Positions 1 through 5,774 of a stretch of 5,920 bases of DNA are shown here, in pieces. Made by a program: the position numbers and the translations under genes. Within the stretch, counting starts at the first letter, position 1. Every line of letters begins with the position of its first letter. Under the pieces are notes generated by a model. The model saw nothing but the letters and a program-made list of their open reading frames with translations. It was not told the DNA's origin and did not search any database. The DNA comes from an uncultured Clostridia bacterium. Lineage in GTDB: Bacteria; Bacillota; Clostridia; TANB77; CAG-508. The stretch lies in contig CANRFX010000065.1 in NCBI GenBank assembly GCA_947629995.1, positions 1 to 5,920 of the forward strand, given 5' to 3'.

Positions 1-371
1 CCAATTGCAAGACTAAAAAAGAAAAATATTAAATTTGAAAATTTAAATTTTTCTTTTTTATTTGCTTCTTTTATAAGCATAGGAATACTACCTAAAATAA
101 AACCAATAAAAATAGATTTTGTCTGAATAGGAAATTTAAATAAAAAATAATTTAAAAGTTTTCCAAAAATAAAAAAACCAAAAGCACCACCAATAAAAAT
201 AGGTAATAAAAACTTCAAATTATTTTTAATATCTTTTGTGAAATTTAAAATACTATCTAAAAGTTTTTCATAAATACCAAAAATCACACAAAAAACACCA
301 CTACTGATACCTGGAAGTATAGCTCCAGAACCGATTACAATACCTTTAAAGCAATTTGATATAAAATGCAT
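1..371 (-). CDS. DUF368 (PopT-like) membrane protein, N-terminal part
   Basis: About 123 codons read leftward from ATG at 371-369 and run off the left edge without a stop. The start is supported by AAGAGGTG (complement of 380-387), 8 nt upstream. The protein opens MHFISNCFKGIVIG, followed by a hydrophobic segment with GAILPGISSGVF and then FGIYEKLL. This matches the N-terminal signature of the DUF368 family (usually PGxSGGT followed by GIYE). Further hydrophobic segments, such as FLLPIFIGGAFGFFIFG and SIFIGFILGSIPML, indicate a polytopic membrane protein. DUF368 members have been linked to undecaprenyl-phosphate recycling across the membrane (PopT); that role is family knowledge and not visible here. 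The second glycine of the usual PGxSGG motif is at an offset position. No CGG codon lies in frame. The gene is divergent from the fab operon and probably functionally separate. Confidence 0.82.
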   Translation of the reverse strand, partial: MHFISNCFKGIVIGSGAILPGISSGVFCVIFGIYEKLLDSILNFTKDIKNNLKFLLPIFIGGAFGFFIFGKLLNYFLFKFPIQTKSIFIGFILGSIPMLIKEANKKEKFKFSNLIFFFFSLAI

Positions 372-492
372 TTATAATTCACCTCTTTAAACTATATGAA
401 AAATATAAAAGTTTATACTGACCTTTCAGTCTAATGCTATTTTTACTTAAAACGTGGTATAAATATAAAGGAAATACAAAAGGAGAGTACTT
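372..492. promoter_or_regulatory. Divergent intergenic region with putative promoter and small inverted repeat
   Basis: This 121-bp AT-rich gap separates the minus-strand DUF368 gene from the plus-strand fatty acid operon, so it must carry promoters for both unless transcription enters from outside. For the operon, TGGTATAAA at 455-463 resembles an extended -10 element (TGn plus TATAAA), but no good -35 is seen 16-18 nt upstream. ACTGA (417-421) and TCAGT (426-430) form a perfect 5-bp inverted repeat around CCTT, possibly an operator or chance. I see no convincing FapR or FabT consensus site. AGGAG at 481-485 is the ribosome binding site of the first operon gene, 7 nt before its ATG. Confidence 0.4.
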
Positions 493-2230
493 ATGAATAA
501 AAGAATATATGAATATACAAAAATAAAAGATTTAAAAGATATGTTAAAAAAATCAGGTAAAAAATATGGAAATAGAGTTGCATATCAAATAAAAAAAGAA
601 GATGGAAGTTATAAAAATATAACACATAAAGAAACAAGGCAAATGATAGATGCTTTAGGAACGGCTCTAATTAATATGAATTTAAAAGGAAAAAGGATTG
701 CCGTTATCTCTGAAAATCGATATGAATGGGAAATTGCATACTTAGCTATCGTGTGTGGGACTGGTATTGTAGTTCCTTTAGATAAATCCTTACCAGAAAA
801 TGAATTAAAAAGTTTAATTAAGCGTTCAGAGGTAGAAGCTATATTTTACTCGCAAAAATATGAAAAGATATTAGAAAAGATAAAAAAACAAGGAATTGGA
901 AAATTAAAACATTTAATATCTATGGATTTAGAAAAACACACAAGAGGTAATTATTCAGAAAAAGAACTAATTAAAGTAGGAAAAAAATTAATTAAGCAAG
1001 GAAATAGAGAATTTTTAGATACAAAAATAGATAGCGAGAAAATGAGTATAATGTTATTTACCTCAGGAACTACATCAGCTTCTAAGATAGTTGCACTATC
1101 ACATAAAAATATATGTTCAAATTTAATGGATATTGCATCTATTCTAAATGTAAATGAAAAAGATATATTTTTATCATTTTTACCACTACATCATGTTTTT
1201 GAATGTACAGTTGGATTTCTATTTTCTTTATACAAAGGAGCAAAGACCGTATTTTGTGATGGAATTAGACATATTCCAAAAAACATGAAGGAATACAAAG
1301 TTTCTGTAATGGCATCAGTACCAGCAATTTATGAAAGGCTATTCAAAATTATCAGAAAGCAAATAGAAAAAGAAGGAAAATTAGATGATATTTTGCAAAA
1401 AGAAGAACAATATAAAAATGCCAGTATGAAAGAAAAGAAAGAAATATTTAAAGAAATTCATGAATTGTTAGGTGGAAATGTAAAACTGATGATTAGTGGA
1501 GCGGCAAGTTTAGAAGCAGGAATAGAAGAAAAATTCAGATTATTAGGTCTAAACTTAGTACAAGGATATGGACTAACAGAGACTTCACCAGTAGTTGCTA
1601 TTCGGAACGAACCAATATTATAAAGTAGGATCTATTGGAAAAACAGTTCCTAGTGTTGAAGCAAAAATAGTTAATAAAAATCAGGAAGGAATAGGTGAAC
1701 TTATTGTAAAAGGACCAAATATAATGCTTGGATACTTTGAAAATAAGCAGGAAACTAAAAAAGCATTAGTAGATGGATGGTTTTATACAGGAGATTTAGC
1801 AAGAATTGATGAAGAAGGATATATATTCATTTGTGGAAGAAAGAAAAGTGTAATTGTACTAAAAAATGGAAAAAACATTTACCCAGAAGAAATAGAAAAT
1901 TTAATAAATAGAATTGAAGGAATAGATGAATCATTTGTATTTGGAAAGCAAATGTCAGAAGATAAAAATGATATAAAAATCTTTGCTAAACTAGTTTATA
2001 ATCAAGAAATTATTGAAGACGCTTACAAAGTAAAAGGAAAAGAAAATTTTTATAAAGTAATTAATGAACAAATAAAAGAAATTAATAAATCTATGCCACA
2101 ATATAAGGCAATCAGAGGAATCTTTTTAACACAAAATCTATTAATAAAAACAACAACTAATAAAATTAAAAGGCAAGATAATTTAGAGCAAATTATAAAA
2201 GAAGGATTTTTCAAAATGTACCAAAATTAA
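493..2230 (+). CDS. AMP-dependent long-chain fatty acid ligase (FadD/ACSL type), read through one CGGA +1 shift
   Basis: This adenylate-forming enzyme activates a long-chain fatty acid with ATP and transfers it to CoA or possibly ACP. The start at 493 follows AGGAG with a 7-nt spacer. The zero frame stops at 1621-1623, five codons after a CGG. Skipping the C at 1603 joins it to the downstream frame and gives 578 aa, normal for the family. Visible motifs: ATP-binding loop LFTSGTTSASK (residues 188-198), LPLHHVFE, the adenylation motif GYGLTETSPVVA just before the shift, then VGSIGKTVP, FYTGDL (Asp near 434), GRKKSVIVLKNGKNIYPEEIE, and the C-terminal catalytic lysine in TTTNKIKR (about 557). 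The ATP loop differs from the usual GTTGxPKG, but I believe this variant also occurs in clostridial relatives. As first gene of the operon it may feed exogenous or recycled acyl chains into lipid synthesis. CoA versus ACP specificity cannot be told from sequence. Confidence 0.93.
1603..1606 (+). other. CGGA +1 frameshift site 1 (fatty acid ligase)
   Basis: Context is GCT ATT CGG A AC. Reading CGG as a triplet gives five more codons and TAA at 1621. Skipping the C gives Ile-Gly371-Thr-Asn and continues directly into the VGSIGK motif of the same enzyme. The downstream frame has no ATG or ribosome binding site at the junction. Confidence 0.9.
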
Positions 2231-2249
2231 CAAAGTAAAAGGAATAAAG

Positions 2250-2810
2250 ATGAAAAAATTAGGAAAAACGATAGATTTTTTTGAAGAAATTGATTCTACT
2301 CAATTAGAAATTTTAAGGCGAATAGAAAAAAATGAAATACAAGATGGAGAAATAGTTGTAGCTAATATCCAAACAAATGGAATTCGGAACACATGGAAGA
2401 AAATGGTATACAGAAAAAGCGCGGAAATATTGCATTTTCATTTTATATTGATACTAACTATTGTGAAGTAAAAAAGGTAGAAGGATTAACAATTGAAATT
2501 GCTAAAATCATAATAGAAGTTTTAGAAAAAATGTATGGAATTAAACTTCAAATAAAATTTCCTAATGACATTGTATATAAGAATAAAAAAATAGGTGGAG
2601 TTTTAACTCAAAGCAAATTAAAAGGTAATAAAGTCAAATATATAGTAATAGGAATTCGGATTAAACACAAATCAGGAAAAATTTCATAAAGAAATAGAAA
2701 AAATAGCATCTTCAATAAAAAATGAATTTAAAATAGAAGTAAATAGAGAAGAATTTATAAAAGAATTTTGCAATTTATTAGAACAACATTTAAAGGAGAG
2801 ATTAAAATGA
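2250..2810 (+). CDS. birA: Biotin protein ligase, short form, read through three CGGA +1 shifts
   Basis: BirA activates biotin as biotinyl-AMP and attaches it to the lysine of AccB, whose gene begins four genes downstream. The ATG at 2250 is preceded by AAAAGGA and lies 19 nt after the ligase stop. The zero frame ends at 2471. Skipping the C at 2385, 2422 and 2657 gives one 185-aa protein ending at TGA 2808-2810. It has the family motifs in order: FFEEIDSTQLE (11-21), VVANIQTNG, the biotin/AMP loop GIGTHGRKW (44-52; usually GRGRxGRxW), AGNIAFSFYI, KFPNDIVYKNKKIGGVL (usually KWPND) and VIGIGLNTN. Two of the three shifts fall inside these motifs. There is no N-terminal helix-turn-helix, so it should not be a biotin repressor. 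It also ends soon after the catalytic domain, apparently without the usual C-terminal SH3-like domain. The stop overlaps the fabD start, so translation is probably coupled. Confidence 0.92.
2385..2388 (+). other. CGGA +1 frameshift site 2 (birA, biotin loop)
   Basis: Context is GGA ATT CGG A CA-type reading: AAT GGA ATT, skip C, GGA ACA CAT GGA. It yields Gly46 inside the biotin/AMP-binding loop GIGTHGRKW. Triplet reading of CGG destroys the loop (IRNTWKK) and stops at 2471. Confidence 0.9.
2422..2425 (+). other. CGGA +1 frameshift site 3 (birA)
   Basis: Only 37 nt after site 2, in the already shifted frame: AAA GCG, skip C, GGA AAT ATT. It yields Gly58 in TEKAGNIAFSF, the segment that normally follows GRxW in BirA. 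Without the shift a TGA follows at 2449. This is the only one of the eight sites where the preceding codon does not end in T (it is GCG). Confidence 0.88.
2657..2660 (+). other. CGGA +1 frameshift site 4 (birA)
   Basis: Context is ATA GGA ATT, skip C, GGA TTA AAC ACA AAT. It yields Gly136 in VIGIGLNTN, the standard BirA GIGxNxN motif. Triplet reading stops at TAA 2687-2689 after ten codons. This is the only site where the base after CGGA is T; the other seven have A. Confidence 0.9.
2792..2810 (+). promoter_or_regulatory. fabD ribosome binding site and ATGA overlap with birA stop
   Basis: AAAGGAGAG at 2792-2800 lies in the last birA codons, 6 nt before the fabD ATG at 2807. The birA TGA (2808-2810), reached only in the triply shifted frame, overlaps this ATG as ATGA. 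That classical coupling geometry independently supports the shifted frame as the real birA frame and the FabD start MKIGFLFPGQGSQ. Confidence 0.85.
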
Positions 2811-3753
2811 AAATTGGATTTTTATTTCCAGGGCAAGGCTCACAAAGTATTCGGAATGGGAAAAGATTTATATGAAAAATACGATAAAGTTAGAACTGTA
2901 TATGACAAAGCTAAGGAATTAACTGGTATTGATGTTGCAAAAATTTCTTTTGAAGGACCAGAAGAAATTTTAAATAGAACAAAATATACTCAAATTTGTA
3001 TTTTAACAATGAGCTTAGCAATTTTAGAAATATTAGAGGAAAAAAGAATAAAAGCTGATATGTCATGTGGTCTAAGTTTGGGAGAATATTCTAGCTTAAT
3101 TTATAGTAAAGCATTAGATTTCGACGAAGGTGTAAAACTTATTCAAAAAAGAGGAGAATACATGGAAGATTTATGTCCTAAAGGAGACTGGGCAATGGCA
3201 GCAGTATTGGGCTTAGAGGATAAGAAAGCCGAAGAAGTATGCAAAAAAGTAACAGACGGTTTTGTTACACCTGTAAATTATAACTATCCTGGTCAGGTTG
3301 TAATTTCTGGTGACAAACAAGGAATAGATATTGCAATGGAATTAATGAAAAAAGAAGGAGCAAAAAGGGTTGTAATTTTAAAAACAAGTGGACCATTCCA
3401 TACCGAAAAATTAGAAGAAGCCTCAAAAGCATTAGGAAAATTTCTAGAGAATAAGGAAATAAAAATACCACAAATAGAAGTTATAAAAAATTTAGATGCA
3501 AAACCATATACAAAACAAGATAATATTAAAGAAATCTTATCAAAACATATTATAAATCCAACTAGAATGTCTGATTCAATAAAATATATGTTAGAAAATG
3601 GAGTAGATACATTTGTTGAAATAGGACCTCGGAAAAACTCTATCTAGTTTTGTAGCATCAATAAGAAAGAAAATGGGAAAAGAAGTAAAAATTATAACTA
3701 TAAACAATGTAGAAACTTTAGAACAAGCAATTAATGAATTATCAATAAATTAA
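2807..3753 (+). CDS. fabD: Malonyl-CoA:ACP transacylase, read through two CGGA +1 shifts
   Basis: FabD moves the malonyl group from malonyl-CoA to the ACP thiol, supplying the extender unit for FAS-II in the cytoplasm. In the zero frame it would stop after 22 codons, at 2873. Skipping the C at 2852 and 3630 gives 314 aa ending at TAA 3751, close to the usual 305-315. Motifs: LFPGQGSQSIGMG at the N-terminus (first shift inside it), catalytic Ser90 in GLSLGEYS, the arginine of QKRGEYM that binds the malonyl carboxylate in the family, catalytic His198 in SGPFHTEKL, and EIGPGKTLSSF near the end (second shift at its Gly275). The serine and histidine lie within a few residues of their E. coli positions (Ser92, His201). 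The gene overlaps birA by 4 nt and precedes fabG by 14 nt. Confidence 0.95.
2852..2855 (+). other. CGGA +1 frameshift site 5 (fabD N-terminus)
   Basis: Context is CAA AGT ATT, skip C, GGA ATG GGA AAA. It yields Gly16 in GQGSQSIGMG, a near-invariant FabD signature. Triplet reading reaches TGA at 2873 and leaves a 22-aa peptide. An untouched ATT GGA sits 35 nt upstream at 2813-2818, so the extra C is not added to every such sequence. Confidence 0.92.
3630..3633 (+). other. CGGA +1 frameshift site 6 (fabD C-terminus)
   Basis: Context is ATA GGA CCT, skip C, GGA AAA ACT. It yields Gly275 in EIGPGKTLSSF, the conserved C-terminal FabD motif. Triplet reading stops at TAG 3645-3647 and loses the last 40 or so residues. 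Confidence 0.9.
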
Positions 3754-3770
3754 AGGAGGAGATTGAAGTG
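3754..3770 (+). promoter_or_regulatory. fabG ribosome binding site deciding a GTG start
   Basis: AGGAGG at 3754-3759, directly after the fabD TAA, is 8 nt from GTG at 3768-3770. No ATG is correctly placed, and the GTG gives the normal FabG N-terminus MEKVALITGATRGIG, so a GTG start is chosen. Confidence 0.88.
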
Positions 3771-4502
3771 GAAAAGGTAGCTTTAATAACGGGAGCAACA
3801 AGGGGAATTGGAAGACAAATTGCCATTACATTTGCAAAAGAAAAATATAATATAGCATTAAATTATAGAACAGAAAATGAAGATTTAATTAAAACTAAAA
3901 AAGAAATAGAAGAAATTGGAGTAAAATGTTTAGCTCTAAAAGCGGATATTTCTAATTTTGAGGAATGTGAAAATATAGCAAAGCAAACAATAGAACAATT
4001 TGGAAGGATTGATGTTTTAGTAAACAATGCAGGCATGACAAAAGATATGTTATTAATGAGAATGAAAAAAGAAGATTTCGAGCAAGTAATCGATATTAAT
4101 TTACTTGGAACTTTTAATATGACTAAAAATGTCATTAATTATATGATAAAAGCAAAAAGTGGAAGAATTATTAATATATCTTCTGTTGTAGGAATATCAG
4201 GAAATGCAGGTCAAACCAATTACTCAGCATCAAAAGCAGGTATAATTGGATTTACTAAAAGCCTAGCAAAAGAAGTAGCATCTAGAAATATATTAGTAAA
4301 TGCAGTAGCACCAGGTTTTATACAAACTAATATGACAGATGTTTTAAAAGAAGAGGTAAAAGAAGAAATTGCAAAAAACATTCCATTAAAAAGAATGGGA
4401 AAACCAGAAGATGTAGCAAATGTAGTTAAATTTTTAGCATCAGAAGATAGTTCTTACATAACAGGACAGGTTATTAACATTGATGGTGGAATGTTAATGT
4501 AA
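3768..4502 (+). CDS. fabG: 3-oxoacyl-ACP reductase
   Basis: FabG reduces 3-oxoacyl-ACP to 3-hydroxyacyl-ACP with NADPH, the first reduction of the FAS-II elongation cycle. It is a 244-aa short-chain dehydrogenase, the normal length, in one uninterrupted frame. Visible: the Rossmann cofactor loop TGATRGIG (8-15), NNAG (86-89), and the catalytic set Asn111, Ser139, Tyr152 and Lys156 in the YSASK motif, followed by APGFIQTNMT and the C-terminal ITGQVINIDGG. These match the E. coli enzyme nearly residue for residue. It is the only complete gene of the operon without a CGGA shift. Its single CGGA (3943-3946) is out of phase, in GCG GAT, and is read normally. It sits between fabD (14 nt) and fabF (16 nt). 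Confidence 0.97.
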   Translation: MEKVALITGATRGIGRQIAITFAKEKYNIALNYRTENEDLIKTKKEIEEIGVKCLALKADISNFEECENIAKQTIEQFGRIDVLVNNAGMTKDMLLMRMKKEDFEQVIDINLLGTFNMTKNVINYMIKAKSGRIINISSVVGISGNAGQTNYSASKAGIIGFTKSLAKEVASRNILVNAVAPGFIQTNMTDVLKEEVKEEIAKNIPLKRMGKPEDVANVVKFLASEDSSYITGQVINIDGGMLM

Positions 4503-4518
4503 AGGGAGGATAAGTTAA

Positions 4519-5759
4519 ATGGAAAAAAGAGTTGTAATTACAGGACTAGGTACAATCAATCCAATAGGGAAAAATGTAGAAGAGACTTGGGATGGAATAA
4601 AAAATAAAAAATGTGGAATTGATGAAATAACTTTATTTGATACAACTAATTTTAAAACAAAATTAGCAGCAGAAGTAAAAAACTTTAATCCACTAGATTA
4701 TCTTGATATAAAACAATCAAGAAGATTAGATAGAAGTTCGCAATTAGCAATTATTGCAGCAAGAGAGGCTTTTAAAGATAGTAATATTACGCAAGAAAAT
4801 ACGGATTTTGAAAGAGTTCGGAATATTTGTAAGTTCTGGAATAGGAGGTTTAAATACTATTCAAGAACAAGCAGAAATAAATCGTCTAAAAGGAAATAAT
4901 AGAGTATCACCAATGTTTATTCCGATGTCAATTGCAAATATGCCAGCAGGAAATATTTCAATTGACTTAGGGTTAAAAGGGGAATCTATTTCTATTGTAA
5001 CAGCTTGTTCATCTTCTACAAATGCAATAGGAGAAGCATATAGAACTATAAAATATGGTTCAGAAGATGTAATTTTTGCTGGTCGGAACAGAAAGTTCTA
5101 TTTGCGAGCTTGGAATTGCAGGATTTGAAAACATGAAAGCATTGTCATTTTCGACAGATAAAAATAGAGCAAGTATCCCATTTGATAAACAAAGATCAGG
5201 ATTTGTTATGGGAGAAGGAGCAGCAATTTTAGTATTAGAAGATTTAGAACATGCTATAAAAAGAGGAGCAAAAATTTATGCAGAAATAATTGGATATGGA
5301 GCAACATCTGATAGTTACCACATTACATCTCCAGCACCACAAGGAGAAGGTGGTGCAAGAGCCATGAAAAGAGCGATTGAAGATGCAAAAATTAAACCAG
5401 AAGAAATTGACTATATAAATGCACATGGGACATCAACACATTTGAACGATTCTTTTGAAACAATGGCAATAAAAACAGCTTTGGGCTCAGCAAGTAAAAC
5501 AGTAATGGTAAGTTCTACAAAAGGAAATACCGGTCATCTATTAGGAGCAGCAGGAGCAATAGAAGCAATTTTTTGCATAAAAGCAATTCAAGATAAAATT
5601 GTTCCACCAACGATTAATTATAGAGAAAAAGATGAAGAATGTGATTTAGACATTGTGCCAAATGAACCAAGAAACAAAGAAATAAAAATTGCTATGTCAA
5701 ATTCATTAGGATTTGGTGGTCATAATGGTTCTATCATTTTAAAAAAATACGAAAAATAG
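4519..5759 (+). CDS. fabF: 3-oxoacyl-ACP synthase II, read through two CGGA +1 shifts
   Basis: FabF condenses malonyl-ACP with acyl-ACP to extend the chain by two carbons. The ATG at 4519 follows GGGAGG (4504-4509). The zero frame stops at 4899. Skipping the C at 4819 and 5084 joins three frames into 412 aa, matching the usual length of about 412. Motifs: RVVITGLGTINPIG at the start, SSGIGGLNTIQ after the first shift, active-site Cys163 in VTACSSSTNAIGEA, AGGTESSI at the second shift (Gly189), PFDKQRSGFVMGEGA, His302 in NAHGTSTHLND, Lys/His339 in KGNTGHLLGAAGA, and NSLGFGGHNGS near the end. The Cys-His-His set falls at or within one residue of the E. coli positions. HGTSTHLND has His where most relatives have Pro. 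The stop overlaps the accB ribosome binding site. Confidence 0.96.
4819..4822 (+). other. CGGA +1 frameshift site 7 (fabF)
   Basis: Context is GAA AGA GTT, skip C, GGA ATA TTT. It yields Gly101 in RVGIFVSSGIGG, a conserved strand of the thiolase fold. Triplet reading continues 25 more codons to a stop at 4897-4899. A second, out-of-phase CGGA lies 17 nt upstream (4802-4805, ACG GAT) and causes no shift. Confidence 0.92.
5084..5087 (+). other. CGGA +1 frameshift site 8 (fabF)
   Basis: Context is TTT GCT GGT, skip C, GGA ACA GAA. It yields Gly189 in AGGTESSI, a hallmark KAS motif. Triplet reading gives GRNRKFYLRAW and a TGA at 5126. Confidence 0.92.
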
Positions 5760-5774
5760 GAGGATAACAAAAAA

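Noticed and set aside
372..492. A riboswitch or tRNA in the intergenic region
   Set aside because: Only 121 bp of AT-rich sequence with no recognisable stem set, T-box or tRNA-like fold.
1054..1092. Non-canonical ATP loop (GTTSASK instead of GTTGxPK) in the fatty acid ligase as a loss-of-function sign
   Set aside because: All other adenylation motifs and the C-terminal lysine are present, and I recall similar TSGTTSxSK loops in clostridial homologues, so it is probably a subfamily trait.
1595..2230. Downstream fragments (starting near 1595, 2393, 4754, 5076) as separate genes
   Set aside because: Their starts lie at or before the shift points in another frame, lack ribosome binding sites, and each continues the same protein exactly where the upstream part leaves off.
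3265..3471. Minus-strand open frames at 3265-3471, 3863-4135 and 5244-5426
   Set aside because: They lie inside fabD, fabG and fabF, have low-complexity Phe/Leu/Ser-rich translations typical of antisense of AT-rich genes, and show no ribosome binding site or known motif.
1603..5087. Homopolymer sequencing error
   Set aside because: The breaks are not in the many long A or T runs where such errors concentrate. They are C insertions in front of GG, always in codon phase. Another systematic error or an artificial edit is not fully excluded without reads.
1603..5087. Shifts as a regulatory switch sensing biotin or fatty acids
   Set aside because: The sites share no stimulatory structure or internal Shine-Dalgarno, and three serial sites in birA would leave almost no enzyme unless shifting is constitutive. 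General recoding is the simpler reading.
493..5759. Pseudogenization of the fatty acid ligase, birA, fabD and fabF
   Set aside because: All eight lesions are the same C before an in-phase GGA; no nonsense mutations, deletions or other indels are seen. Catalytic residues, ribosome binding sites and gene junctions are intact, and these are core genes.
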